From positions 1 to 59,026 of the forward strand of contig NZ_LJHU01000074.1 of NCBI RefSeq assembly GCF_001295975.1: a stretch of DNA of 59,026 bases. The letters run 5' to 3'. Below are positions 25,772-34,699 of the stretch, in pieces; the stretch's first letter is position 1; every line of letters begins with the position of its first letter. Position numbers and translations under genes: made by a program. A model generated the notes under the pieces. It ran no database searches. It had not been told where the DNA came from and was given only the letters and a program-made list of their open reading frames with translations. Origin of the DNA: Brevundimonas sp. AAP58. Its GTDB lineage: Bacteria; Pseudomonadota; Alphaproteobacteria; Caulobacterales; Caulobacteraceae.

Positions 25772-26863
25772 TTGAGCCCTGATGCCGCCCTGTCGACGGA
25801 CCTGCGCTCCCTGTTCCGGGATTCGGAGGCGCGCGCCGCCCGCCTGAAGCTGCTGATCGAGGTCAACCGCGATCTGGCGGCGGCGGACGGAGGTGATCTG
25901 GACGCCGCGATCGAGCGCGCGGCCCGCCGGGCCGCCCTGTTCGCCGGATACGGGCGCGGCGCTCTGTTCGGCCCGGAGGCGGCCGATCCCGAGGGCGGAC
26001 TGGTCATCCCGATGCAGACCCTCGCCGAGCGTGGACGGCCCGGTGTTCGGCTGGTCTTCACGGCGCCGCTGAATCCCGCCGCCCTGTCCGGCGCGGACGA
26101 CGCCGAGGCGCTGCGGCTGCTGGTCGAAATGATCGAGGCCCGCCTCACGGTCGACCTCCAGAGGCGTAGAGAGGCCGATCTTCTGGGCCGTCTGGCCCAG
26201 CGCGAAAAGGATCTGGAACAGGTTTTGTCCAGCGTGGTCACGGCGCAGGAGGGCGAGCGCGCGGCGATCTCGGCGGACCTGCATGATGGCGTGGCTCAAC
26301 AGGTCGCGGCCCTGCATCGCCGCCTCGAGCTGCTGAGACTGGATCTCGACGGCAAAGCCGAGCCGGGGGCCGCGCATGATCTCGACGCCCTGATCGGCAT
26401 GGCCCGCCAGGCGGTGAGCGACCTGCGTGGCGTGATCTCGGGCTTGCGCCCCACAAGCCTCGATGACCTGGGCGTGGTCGCGGCCCTGAGCGAGGCGGCG
26501 CGTCGGCTGGAGGATGCCGGACACGCCGTCACCGTGATCGACCGACTGCCGGACCGACTGCCCGACTGGCAGGAAACCCTGTTGTTCCGCATCGGCCAGG
26601 AAGCCCTGACCAACGTCGCCAAGCACGCGCCGGGCGCGAGCGTGTGCCTCGAACTGGCCCTGAGCGAGAGCCGGGACGCCGTGGTGCTGAGCGTCGAGAA
26701 TGCCGGCGGCGAACCGCGGGGCGCGTCCGCCGAGGCCACCCCCCGGTTCGGCCTGGAGATCATGCGCGAGCGGCTGGCCGCCGTCGCAGGTCGGCTGGAG
26801 GCGGGCGAGACGGCAAGGGGCTTTCGCATCCGTGCCATCGTACCTGCGGCGGGTCGTCGATGA
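25772..26863 (+). CDS. NarL-system sensor histidine kinase (HisKA_3)
   Basis: A 363-residue soluble kinase. Residues about 20-140 form a degenerate GAF-like sensory domain (AALFAGYGRGALFGPEA). A coiled coil leads to HisKA_3 with the acceptor His171 (ISADLHDGVAQQ) and a HATPase_c domain (ALTNVAKHA, FGLEIMRERL). This kinase class pairs with NarL/FixJ regulators, and one follows with an ATGA overlap. The start is TTG at 25772 (GGAG 11 nt upstream); no better ATG is in frame. No membrane segment, so it senses a cytoplasmic signal or a partner protein. First gene of the four-gene phospho-relay operon. Confidence 0.9.
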   Translation: MSPDAALSTDLRSLFRDSEARAARLKLLIEVNRDLAAADGGDLDAAIERAARRAALFAGYGRGALFGPEAADPEGGLVIPMQTLAERGRPGVRLVFTAPLNPAALSGADDAEALRLLVEMIEARLTVDLQRRREADLLGRLAQREKDLEQVLSSVVTAQEGERAAISADLHDGVAQQVAALHRRLELLRLDLDGKAEPGAAHDLDALIGMARQAVSDLRGVISGLRPTSLDDLGVVAALSEAARRLEDAGHAVTVIDRLPDRLPDWQETLLFRIGQEALTNVAKHAPGASVCLELALSESRDAVVLSVENAGGEPRGASAEATPRFGLEIMRERLAAVAGRLEAGETARGFRIRAIVPAAGRR

Positions 26864-27483
26864 TGCGTCTGCTGATCGCCGACGACCACGAGTTGACCCG
26901 CGCCGGCCTGCGCGCCGTGATCGAGCGCGAGCCGGACATGGCCGTCGTCGCCGAGGTCGCCACCGCCGAGGCCGCCGTCGCGCGCGCCGCCGCAGGCGAT
27001 GTCGACGTGGCTGTCCTGGACATCCGCTTTGGATCCGGCATGAACGGGCTGGAGGCGGCGACGCTGATCCTGGAGGGATCACCCGCACGGGTTCTGCTGC
27101 TGACCCTGCACGACACGCCGGAATATGTCCGAAGCGCCCTGGCCTCGGGCGCGACCGGCTATGTGCTGAAGGACGCCGGGCGCGAGGAGCTGCTTCACGC
27201 CATCCGCGCGGTAGCGGCCGGACGCACGGCCCTGCCGACGGCTCTGCTGCGAAGGGCGATGGCCCCGAGCGCCGGCCCTCGCCCGGACGATCTGGCCCGG
27301 CTGACGACGCGCGAGCGCCAGGTTCTGGACGGGGTCGCGCGCGGCCTGACCAACAAGGAAATCGCCCGCGATCTCGGCATCGGCCCCGGCACGGTGAAGA
27401 CCCACGTCGAGCGGCTGATCGCCAAGCTGGGCGTGGCGGATCGCACCCAGGCGGCGGTGTTCGCGGCCAGGACCCAGTCATGA
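26860..27483 (+). CDS. NarL/FixJ-family response regulator
   Basis: A 207-residue regulator: receiver domain with phospho-acceptor Asp54 (VAVLDIRFG) and a switch Lys in YVLKDAG, then a LuxR-type helix-turn-helix (LTTRERQVLDGVARGLTNKEIARDLGIGPGTVKTHVERL). Activated by the preceding kinase by family logic. The ATG overlaps the kinase stop and its own stop overlaps the next kinase ATG. The palindrome at 25702-25717 is a candidate binding site. Confidence 0.93.
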   Translation: MMRLLIADDHELTRAGLRAVIEREPDMAVVAEVATAEAAVARAAAGDVDVAVLDIRFGSGMNGLEAATLILEGSPARVLLLTLHDTPEYVRSALASGATGYVLKDAGREELLHAIRAVAAGRTALPTALLRRAMAPSAGPRPDDLARLTTRERQVLDGVARGLTNKEIARDLGIGPGTVKTHVERLIAKLGVADRTQAAVFAARTQS

Positions 27484-29423
27484 GCCGGCTGCCGCTTTGG
27501 ACAAGCGCCGCCCGGGCCTGGGCCGACCTGGGTCTGGGGCCCAAGGGGCTGATCGTCGTCGCCCTGCCGCTGGCCATCCTGCTGTCGGGCATCGGCGCGC
27601 TGCACCTGTCCGGACGTGCGGAGGCCGAAGCCGAGGCGCGCGTGCGTCTGACCTTCGCCATCCAGCGGGACATCCATGAAGTTCACGCCCTGCTGGCCGA
27701 GGCGGCCAGCGGCGTGCGCGGCTATCGGCTGACCGGCCGACAGGCCTTTCTGGAGCCCTATGTGAAGGCCGAGGCCTTGCTGCCCCAGACGCTGGATCGC
27801 CTGCGCCGCACCACCCGCGATCCGGAAATCCGTCAGCGGCTGGCCAGGGTCGACACCCTGGTGATCCAGAAGCGGCAGGGCCTGGCCCAGCTGGCCGCCA
27901 TGCCGGGCGCCGGCACGGCCGCCGGCGTCGAGGCGGCCGATGTCGCCCGCGCCCTGGTCGCGAACAAGGCCGTCCTGGACGCGCTCCGTGACGAGATCGA
28001 CGCCATGCAACGGCGCGAGCGGGAACTGCTGGAACAGCGTCAGGCCCAGGCCGACGCGGAGCGCCGCCGCACCTGGACCCTGACCGCCGTCATGGCGGGG
28101 ATCGGCATTCTCGGTGGGCTGGCGGCGGCCCAGCTTCTGTTCACCGGCATCGTGCGCCGGGTCCGGGGCCTGGAGCGGGACGCCGAGCGGCTCGAACAGG
28201 GCGAGCCCCTAACCCTCGTGGACGAGGCCCAGGACGAGATCGGCCGCCTGGCGCGACGGCTGGTCCAGGCCGGCGACCTGCTCCGCTCGCGCGAGGCCGC
28301 GCTGCGCGAGGGCGAGGAGCGGTATCGGCGCGTCATCGAGGGTGTGCGCGACTACGGCATCTTCGCGCTGGATGTGGAGGGCAACGTCGTCAGCTGGAAC
28401 ACCGGGGCCGAGCGCATCAAGGGCTGGAGCGCCGAAGAGATCCTGGGCCGCCACTTCTCAACCTTCTATCCTCCCGAAGCCCGTGAGGAGACGCCGGCGC
28501 GCCTGCTGGAGGTCGCGCGCCGCGATGGCCGGGTCGAGGACGAGGGCTGGCGTGTCCGCCGGGACGGGGGGCGCTTCTGGGCCAACGTCGTCATCACCGC
28601 CCTGCGCGACGAGGACGGGACGTTGACCGGCTTTTCCAAGGTGACCCGCGACGTCACCGAGCGCCGCCGCGCCGAGGAGGCCCTGAGCCACGCCCGCGCC
28701 GAGGCCGAACGCGCCAGCCGCGCCAAGAGCGAGTTCCTGTCGCGCATGAGCCACGAGCTGCGCACGCCCCTGACCGCGATCCTGGGCTTCAACCAGTTGC
28801 TGGGCATGGACCGCGACACACTGGAGGACGACCAGCGACATGCGGTGGACCAGATCGCCAAGGCCGGGGGGCATCTGCTGGCCATGATCGAGGAGGTGCT
28901 GGACATCGCCCGGATCGAGGCCGGCGGCCACGCCCTGACACCAGAGACGCTGGATGCCGGCCCCCTGCTCATTGACGTACGCAACCTGATCGCGCCTCAA
29001 GCCCAGGCGGCCGGCGTCGAGATTCGCGTCGAGGGGGCCTCCGATGCGCGCGTCACCGCCGATCGCAGGGCGACGGTGCAGATCCTGCTGAACCTTCTGT
29101 CGAACGCCATCAAGTACGGCCCGGCCGGAGGGACCGTCACGCTGACCCTGGCCGAGACTCCCGATCGGATCCAGATCGCGGTGCGGGACCAGGGGCCCGG
29201 TGTCCCGCCCGCGCTCGTCGACCGCCTGTTCACCCCGTTCGACCGGCTGGACGCCGAACGATGGAGCGGTGCCCAGGGCTCCGGTCTGGGGCTGGCCCTG
29301 TCGCGCGGCCTGGCCCAGGCCCAGGGCGGGGACGTCACCTATCGCCCGCGCGAGGACCGGCAGGGCGCCGTCTTCATTCTCGACCTGCCGCGAGGTCCGG
29401 TACCGCAAGGAGACCGCGCATGA
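27480..29423 (+). CDS. Membrane sensor histidine kinase CHASE3-HAMP-PAS-HisKA
   Basis: A 647-residue kinase. One TM helix near residues 22-45, a CHASE3-type extracytoplasmic helical domain (about 50-195; contains SGVRGYRLTGRQAFLEPY), a second TM near 200-222, HAMP (about 225-280), PAS (about 285-400; FALDVEGNVVSWNTGAERIKGW), HisKA with acceptor His425 (RMSHELRTPL) and HATPase_c (LLSNAIKYGP, DQGPGVP, GSGLGLAL). CHASE3 kinases often sense general stress. It has no receiver of its own; a single-domain regulator overlaps it downstream. Confidence 0.92.
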   Translation: MSRLPLWTSAARAWADLGLGPKGLIVVALPLAILLSGIGALHLSGRAEAEAEARVRLTFAIQRDIHEVHALLAEAASGVRGYRLTGRQAFLEPYVKAEALLPQTLDRLRRTTRDPEIRQRLARVDTLVIQKRQGLAQLAAMPGAGTAAGVEAADVARALVANKAVLDALRDEIDAMQRRERELLEQRQAQADAERRRTWTLTAVMAGIGILGGLAAAQLLFTGIVRRVRGLERDAERLEQGEPLTLVDEAQDEIGRLARRLVQAGDLLRSREAALREGEERYRRVIEGVRDYGIFALDVEGNVVSWNTGAERIKGWSAEEILGRHFSTFYPPEAREETPARLLEVARRDGRVEDEGWRVRRDGGRFWANVVITALRDEDGTLTGFSKVTRDVTERRRAEEALSHARAEAERASRAKSEFLSRMSHELRTPLTAILGFNQLLGMDRDTLEDDQRHAVDQIAKAGGHLLAMIEEVLDIARIEAGGHALTPETLDAGPLLIDVRNLIAPQAQAAGVEIRVEGASDARVTADRRATVQILLNLLSNAIKYGPAGGTVTLTLAETPDRIQIAVRDQGPGVPPALVDRLFTPFDRLDAERWSGAQGSGLGLALSRGLAQAQGGDVTYRPREDRQGAVFILDLPRGPVPQGDRA

Positions 29424-29854
29424 GGATCATCCCCGAGGACCCCGTGTTGAAATCAGCCATGATCCTGGCGGTGGACGATGAGCCGGCGAACCTGAGCCTG
29501 GTGGATCGCGCCTTTCGCCGCGAGGGCTTCAACGAGGTCGTCACCTTCCTGAATCCGGCGGAGGCCCTCACAGCGTTCGCAGACAGAACGCCCGACCTCG
29601 TGCTGCTGGACCTCATGATGCCCGGCATCGACGGTTATGAGCTGCTCGAAAGCTTTCGTCGCCTGACCGCGCCCAACGACTATCTGCCGATCCTGGTGCT
29701 GACGGCCGACTCGACCATGAACGCACGCCTTCGGGCCCTGTCACTGGGGGCCAATGACGTGCTGCTCAAGCCTTACGACGTGGCCGAACTGCTGATGCGC
29801 AGCTGGGTCCTGCTGGATACGCGCCGCAGGTTTCGGACAGCGCTGGGCGGCTGA
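29420..29854 (+). CDS. Single-domain response regulator
   Basis: A 144-residue stand-alone receiver with acidic pocket (VDDEPANL), phospho-acceptor Asp64 (LLDLMMPG), switch Thr in LVLTAD and Lys in LLKPYD. No output domain. It probably acts as a phosphate shuttle or sink between the two kinases of the operon, or contacts another protein. Its ATG overlaps the stop of the CHASE3 kinase. The ending overlaps nothing and converges with the HNH gene after 9 nt. Confidence 0.92.
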   Translation: MRIIPEDPVLKSAMILAVDDEPANLSLVDRAFRREGFNEVVTFLNPAEALTAFADRTPDLVLLDLMMPGIDGYELLESFRRLTAPNDYLPILVLTADSTMNARLRALSLGANDVLLKPYDVAELLMRSWVLLDTRRRFRTALGG

Positions 29855-29863
29855 GCCCCGGAC

Positions 29864-30424
29864 CTACGGCTCCAGCTCGATGTCCCAGTAGAGGTAGTCC
29901 AGCCAGCTCTGGTGCAGATAATTGGGCGGGAAACGGCGACCCGCCTCCTGGAGTTGGTAGGCGTTCGGGCGGTGGGGCGCGCGGCGGATCGGCATGTGCG
30001 CCTGCTGGGGCGTACGGCCGCCCTTCTTCAGATTGCAGGGCGAGCAGGCGGCGACGATGTTCTCCCACGTGGTGCGGCCGCCGCGGCTGCGCGGAATGAC
30101 GTGGTCGAAGGTCAGCTCGGCCGTGGTGCCGCAGTACTGGCAGGTGAAGCCGTCGCGCAGAAAGACGTTGAAACGGGTGAACGCCGGGGCGCGGTTCTGG
30201 TCGACGTAGCTCTTCAGCGCGATGACGCTGGGGATCTGCATTTCCATCGACGGGCTGCGCACCACCCGGTCGTAGGTGGACACCACGTCGACGCGGTCCT
30301 GATAGACCGCCTTGACCGCCTCCTCCCACGGCCAGAGCGACAGGGGATAGTAGGAAAGGGGCCGGAAGTCGGCGTTCAGCACGAGCGCGGGAAAGCCGGA
30401 CGGCGGCTTGTGGGAGACCTGCAT
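29864..30424 (-). CDS. HNH endonuclease-family protein
   Basis: A 186-residue protein with an HNH domain in the middle: two CxxC knuckles (CQYC and CSPC) bracket FDHVIPRSRGG and NIVAAC, the metal-binding and catalytic core. The N-terminus (LVLNADFRPLSYYPLSLWPWEEAVKAVYQDRVDVV) and C-terminus (SWLDYLYWDIELEP) match a chromosomal HNH family conserved across Alphaproteobacteria, distinct from phage or homing enzymes. Its substrate and role are not established. It is monocistronic and convergent with the two-component operon. Confidence 0.9.
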   Translation of the reverse strand: MQVSHKPPSGFPALVLNADFRPLSYYPLSLWPWEEAVKAVYQDRVDVVSTYDRVVRSPSMEMQIPSVIALKSYVDQNRAPAFTRFNVFLRDGFTCQYCGTTAELTFDHVIPRSRGGRTTWENIVAACSPCNLKKGGRTPQQAHMPIRRAPHRPNAYQLQEAGRRFPPNYLHQSWLDYLYWDIELEP

Positions 30425-30579
30425 CAGGTCCCCCTGCTCAATGAGCCAGACGGGATCGAGAAAATCGGACTGAAGACGTCGCTCCTTCTCTCTGATGAAC
30501 GAAGCCTAACCCCGATTCGTCGCCGCCGCCATGACGGCTTGGCGTCGGTTTGATGAAGACTTGGGCGGGCAAAGAAAGA

Positions 30580-30818
30580 GGTTCATCACGGAGAGCACAA
30601 AGGGTTCACCAAGGACACGAAGGGACCGAGCAGACGGTCAAGGCGACGACCGCCATGCTTGGCCGCCCGAAATGACATGACGCTTCGCGTCGGAAAGCTT
30701 TTGCGGCGCAGCCGCGATCCCATTGCATAGATCGCTGGAAGTGACGGATCGGCGACCTGACCTTCTGCTCGGTCCCTTCGTGTCCTTTGTGAATCCTCCG
30801 TGCTCTCCGTGATGAACC
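30580..30818. repeat. 239-bp palindromic element with 61-bp inverted arms
   Basis: Left arm 30580-30640 and right arm 30758-30818 are inverted copies that differ at about five of 61 positions; both carry CACGAAGGGACCGAGCAGA on one strand. The interior holds smaller hairpins (GACGCTTCGCGTC near 30679). It fills most of the 419-bp gap between the HNH gene and the TRIC gene. The sequence style (CACGGAGAGCAC, AAGGACACGAAGG) recurs in intergenic repeats of related genomes, as I recall. No transposase is present, so it is a MITE-like, non-autonomous element. Confidence 0.8.
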
Positions 30819-30843
30819 GCTTTCCGTCACCCACCCTGGACGG

Positions 30844-31506
30844 CTACCGCCGGGCGAGGCCGCCGGGAAAGCCCGGCAGGCTCCAGCCCCACACCAACGC
30901 CCCCGCGCGCAAAAGGAACCCGGCCGGCGCCGCGATCAGGGCGGCGGGCCAGGGATCCAGGCCGAGGGCCCGCGCCGTGACATAGGCCGTGGCGGCCAGA
31001 AGCGCGGCGGAGACCGTGATCTCGCGCCGCAGCAGGATCGAGGGCTGGCCCGCCAGGAGGTCGCGCACGATGCCGCCGAAGCAGGCCGTCAGAGCCCCCA
31101 TGACGATGCAGACCAGGGGCGGCACGCCGAAGGCCTCGGCCTTGGCCGCGCCGAGCACGCCATAGGCCCCCAGCCCTATAGCATCCAGCCAGAGCAGCGC
31201 CCGGAACCGCCAGGTCCCGACGCCGAGCAGCCAGACCCCCAGGGTGGCGGCCAGGCACACGGCGATATAGCGCCAGTCCTCGACCCAGAAGACCGGCGCG
31301 CCGATCAGCAGGTCACGCAGGGTTCCTCCGCCAACCCCCGTGATCGCGGCGAAGAAGGCGAAGGTGACGAGGTCGTGCTTCTCCCGCGCCGCCGCGAGCG
31401 CGCCCGTGGCGGCGAAGACGGCCACCCCAGCGAAGTCCAGCGCGCCCAACACCGTTTCCGGACGCGCCAGCTCGGCCCCGATCGCCGCAGGATCAATGAC
31501 GCTCAT
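30844..31506 (-). CDS. Trimeric intracellular cation channel (TRIC/YicG) family protein
   Basis: A 220-residue membrane protein with seven hydrophobic helices and the twofold glycine-rich repeat of the UPF0126/TRIC family (GVGGGTLRDLL and GGIVRDLL). Bacterial TRIC proteins are homotrimeric K+ channels. I start at ATG 31506, which overlaps the stop of the upstream glycosylase gene (ATGA); the open frame further upstream belongs to antisense sequence of that gene. Confidence 0.88.
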   Translation of the reverse strand: MSVIDPAAIGAELARPETVLGALDFAGVAVFAATGALAAAREKHDLVTFAFFAAITGVGGGTLRDLLIGAPVFWVEDWRYIAVCLAATLGVWLLGVGTWRFRALLWLDAIGLGAYGVLGAAKAEAFGVPPLVCIVMGALTACFGGIVRDLLAGQPSILLRREITVSAALLAATAYVTARALGLDPWPAALIAAPAGFLLRAGALVWGWSLPGFPGGLARR

Positions 31507-32195
31507 GGCCGTTGCTCTTGCCTGCCGTCTCGCGCGCGGCGCTCGACGGCTGGAGGCAGGTCGTCCAGCACGATCTCGCCCTTCTTCACGCCGGTGTACC
31601 AGGCCCAGAGCAGGTGACAGGCCACGCCGCGCCACGGCCGCCAGACCTCGGCCCGGGCATAGGCCTGCTTCGTGTCCGGCCGCACCTCGGCGCGGTCGGC
31701 CCATTTGATGGCCTCCTGCAACGCCACGTCGCCGCCGGGAAAGACATCGGTGCGCCCCTCGCACAGCAGCAGATAGGCCTCGGCGGTCCACAGGCCGACG
31801 CCCTTCAGCGACACCAGGGCCTCGATGGCGGCGGCGTCGTCCAGCGTCGACAGATGATCCAGATCGATGCGCCCTTCGACCTGGGCCCGGGCCATGCCCT
31901 GTCCATAGGTCGCCTTCTGCCGCGACAGCCCCATGCCGCGAAGACTGTCCAGATCATGGGCCAGCAGCGCCTGCGGCGTGATCTCGCCCAGTCCCGCCTG
32001 CAGCCGCGCCCAGACCGACGCCGCCGAGGCCACCGACACCTGCTGCTCCACGATCATGCGGAACAGGCCGACGAACCCCGCCTGCCGGACGCGCCATTCG
32101 AACGGCGGGGTCTGGGCGTGCGCCCGGGCCAGCGCCGGGTCGCGCTCGGCCAGAGACTGGCGGGCGGCGGCGAGGTCGGCGGGGCTGAGAGGCAT
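31503..32195 (-). CDS. DNA-3-methyladenine glycosylase II (AlkA-like)
   Basis: A 230-residue HhH-GPD base-excision glycosylase. The helix-hairpin-helix (LVSLKGVGLWTAEAYLL) is at about 127-143 and the catalytic Asp156 lies in FPGGDVALQEA. It removes alkylated purines. It lacks the N-terminal Ada-like domain of E. coli AlkA, as usual for short alphaproteobacterial forms. It overlaps the channel gene by 4 nt and diverges from the hydroxylase genes. Confidence 0.88.
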   Translation of the reverse strand: MPLSPADLAAARQSLAERDPALARAHAQTPPFEWRVRQAGFVGLFRMIVEQQVSVASAASVWARLQAGLGEITPQALLAHDLDSLRGMGLSRQKATYGQGMARAQVEGRIDLDHLSTLDDAAAIEALVSLKGVGLWTAEAYLLLCEGRTDVFPGGDVALQEAIKWADRAEVRPDTKQAYARAEVWRPWRGVACHLLWAWYTGVKKGEIVLDDLPPAVERRARDGRQEQRP

Positions 32196-32237
32196 GGTGG
32201 TCTTCCGGTCAGGCGGATGAACGGCTAGCGTTCGATC

Positions 32238-32348
32238 ATGCTCACTCTGGACGAGATTTCCGTCGCGGACACCCCTGCCGAAGAGGCTGGGCGGTGTTCA
32301 GGGCCGAAACCCGCCATCGCGCGACGGCTGAACCCGGTGAGGCCCTGA
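32238..32348 (+). CDS. Possible 36-residue upstream ORF
   Basis: ATG at 32238 opens a 37-codon frame (product starts MLTLDEISVADTP) whose TGA shares its last base with the ATG of the first hydroxylase gene (TGATG). Such termination-reinitiation junctions usually mean translational coupling. There is no Shine-Dalgarno before it; the sequence GCTAGCGTTCGATC just upstream could place it at or near a leaderless start. It may be a leader peptide or chance. Confidence 0.3.
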   Translation: MLTLDEISVADTPAEEAGRCSGPKPAIARRLNPVRP

Positions 32349-33490
32349 TGCGCAGTCTGGACGATCTGTTGCGGCCGCTGAACCGCGAGACCTTCCTGGA
32401 TCAGAACCGGGCGCGGCCCCTGCACATTCCCGCGCCGGAGGGATCGGACAAGCGGTCGATCCTGGACTGGACGACGTTCAACGGCCTGCTGTCGCAGACC
32501 TCGATCTGGACGCCCGCCAATCTGAGGATGGTCCGAAACGGCGAGCCGATCCCGGCCGAGGCCTATTGCGTGCTGGCCGACACCCATGCCGGCAAGGTGA
32601 TGCGGCCCTCGCCGGCCAAGGTCGAGGTCCTGCTGTCGACCGGGGCCAGCCTGATCGCCAATGACGTCCAGCGCCTGACGCCGGGAATCGCCGCCCTGTG
32701 CGACGGTCTGGGTGAAACCTTTGCCGGCGCCGTGGCCGCCAATGTCTATTGCTCGTTCGGCGGGGTGCAGGCGTTCCAGACCCACTATGACCTGCACGAC
32801 GTCTTCGCCATCCAGACCGAGGGCGAGAAGGTCTGGCGGCTGTATGCCAACCGCGCGCCCGATCCCGTCGATCCGCCCGAGCCGGCGGACCCGCGCGCCT
32901 ACTTCGCCGCCACGCGCGGGCCCCTGGTGCAGGAGGTGCGGATGCGGCCGGGCGATGTGCTGTATGTGCCGCGCGGCTGGTACCACGACGCCCTGGCGGT
33001 CGAGGGGGCGTCGCTGCACCTGACCCTGTCGGTCACGCCCTTGTACGGACGGATCCTGTTCTCCCTGCTGGAAGCGGCGGCCATGCAGGACCCGACGTTC
33101 CGCGCCTGGTTTCCGCCGGCCGCGCCGGACGGCGGCGCCGCGCTGCGTGACCACGTGGGCAGGTTGATGACCCGGCTGACCGAGATCGCCCGGATGCCCT
33201 TCTTCATCAATGAGATCGCCATGGCCCAGGCGCGTCTGACCCCCCGGCCCGCCGCCTATGCCCTGCCCGAGCGCAAGCCGCTGACGCTGTTCCGCCCCGC
33301 CGGCCTGATCGGACCGCGCATCGAAGGACCGGCCGCGGTGGCCATGGAATGGGCCCTGGCCCAGCCCCAGTTCGCCCTGGAGGACATGATCGCCCAGTTC
33401 GACTTCGTGCCCGAACCCGCCCTGCGCGGCGCGGTGGAGGCGGCGGAGCGGTCCGGGGCCCTGGTGCGGCTGTCACCCGCCACCCCATGA
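32348..33490 (+). CDS. JmjC/cupin_4 hydroxylase, paralogue 1
   Basis: A 380-residue 2-oxoglutarate/Fe(II) oxygenase of the ribosomal-oxygenase type (YcfD/RoxA, NO66/MINA53 branch), which hydroxylates ribosomal proteins in known members. The iron ligands are His146 and Asp148 (THYDLHDVF) with distal His213 (GWYHDAL). The double-stranded beta-helix (EGEKVWRLY, RPGDVLYVPRGWYHDALAV) is followed by a helical dimerisation region and a small winged-helix tail. GTGAGG precedes the ATG. It is one of two adjacent paralogues; the actual substrate is unknown. Confidence 0.82.
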   Translation: MRSLDDLLRPLNRETFLDQNRARPLHIPAPEGSDKRSILDWTTFNGLLSQTSIWTPANLRMVRNGEPIPAEAYCVLADTHAGKVMRPSPAKVEVLLSTGASLIANDVQRLTPGIAALCDGLGETFAGAVAANVYCSFGGVQAFQTHYDLHDVFAIQTEGEKVWRLYANRAPDPVDPPEPADPRAYFAATRGPLVQEVRMRPGDVLYVPRGWYHDALAVEGASLHLTLSVTPLYGRILFSLLEAAAMQDPTFRAWFPPAAPDGGAALRDHVGRLMTRLTEIARMPFFINEIAMAQARLTPRPAAYALPERKPLTLFRPAGLIGPRIEGPAAVAMEWALAQPQFALEDMIAQFDFVPEPALRGAVEAAERSGALVRLSPATP

Positions 33491-33570
33491 TCCCGACGAA
33501 CCCCGGCTCCCGATCGCAGCGGCCTCATGTCCCCGTCGACAGGCGGGTGCGTCAGACCTAGACAACCTTC

Positions 33571-34695
33571 ATGCGGACATTCGAAGACATCCTGGCGCCC
33601 ATCGGCATCGACCGGTTTCGCAGCGAGCACCTGGGTACCGAGCCGCTGCATGTGCCCGCGCCCGATGGATCGACCAAGCGCGAACTGCTGACCTGGGCGG
33701 CCTTCAACGGCCTGCTGGCCCAGACCAATGTCTGGGATTCCGACCGGCTGCAGATGATGCACCGCGAGGTCGATGTTCCGCCGGATCAGTACTGTCGCTC
33801 GCGGCCGTCGACCCACGGTCCGGTCTGGCGGCCCGATCCGGAGATGGTCCGGCTGATGCTCGGCGCCGGCGCCAGCATCCTGGCCAACGACATGCTGACG
33901 CTGCACGCGCCGATCACAGAGGCCGGCGTGGCGCTAGGCGAGGCCATGGGGGCCAAGGTCGGGGCCAGCGTCTTCTGCTCCTTCAAGGAGAACCGGGTGC
34001 TGGGCACCCACTACGATGTCCACGACGTCTTCGCGGTCCAGACCGAGGGCGAGAAGATCTGGAACTTCTACGAGGGCCGCGTGTCGGACCCGCTCGACTA
34101 TCCGCCCAACCTGACCCACGCCGACATCGAAAAGAGCCGGGGGCGGCTGGTGAAGACGGTGACCATGCGGCCGGGCGATGTGCTCTATGTGCCGCGCGGG
34201 GTCTATCACGACGCCATCGCCGTCGATGCGCCCTCGCTGCATGTCAGCTTCACCGTCATGCCCCTCACCGGGCGTGCGCTGCTGGTGCTGCTCGACATGA
34301 TGGCGCGCGATCACCCGGCGTTTAGAAAGTGGCTGCCGTCGGCCGCGTCCGAGCCCGAGGCCTTCGCCCGGGCCGTGGCCGACCTGGGTCCTGTGCTGGC
34401 CGAGATCGTCAGCTCTCCGAGCTTCCGTCAGGAGGCCGCCCGCCAGCAGCGGCGCGCCAGTCCAAAGCTCGCCCGCTTCGACCTGCCCGAGCGTCTGGCT
34501 CTGACCCTTTATCAGGTCACCGGGCGCGCCTTCCCGGCGGGCGAGGACCCCGCCCGGCAGATCCACGACTGGATGATGGGCCAGCGCCGTTTCGCCCTGG
34601 AGCACCTGAAGGTGCAGTTCGACGGCGATCCCGAGCCCCGGATCGACGCGATCGTGAAGGCCGCGGAGCAGGCGGGCGCGATCGCCCGGATGTGA
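33571..34695 (+). CDS. JmjC/cupin_4 hydroxylase, paralogue 2
   Basis: A 374-residue paralogue of the preceding gene, aligned over its whole length (both open with a DDLLRPL/EDILAPI segment, share HIPAPEGS/HVPAPDGS and FNGLL-QT). Iron ligands are His147, Asp149 (THYDVHDVF) and His213 (GVYHDAI). It begins 80 bp after the first copy, and gluQ starts 5 nt after its stop. Divergence is high enough to suggest different substrates rather than a recent duplication. Confidence 0.82.
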   Translation: MRTFEDILAPIGIDRFRSEHLGTEPLHVPAPDGSTKRELLTWAAFNGLLAQTNVWDSDRLQMMHREVDVPPDQYCRSRPSTHGPVWRPDPEMVRLMLGAGASILANDMLTLHAPITEAGVALGEAMGAKVGASVFCSFKENRVLGTHYDVHDVFAVQTEGEKIWNFYEGRVSDPLDYPPNLTHADIEKSRGRLVKTVTMRPGDVLYVPRGVYHDAIAVDAPSLHVSFTVMPLTGRALLVLLDMMARDHPAFRKWLPSAASEPEAFARAVADLGPVLAEIVSSPSFRQEAARQQRRASPKLARFDLPERLALTLYQVTGRAFPAGEDPARQIHDWMMGQRRFALEHLKVQFDGDPEPRIDAIVKAAEQAGAIARM

Positions 34696-34699
34696 GGGC

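Noticed and set aside
30586..30834. Two short minus-strand frames of 74 and 82 codons
   Set aside because: They lie wholly within the 239-bp palindrome; their sequence is a by-product of the inverted arms.
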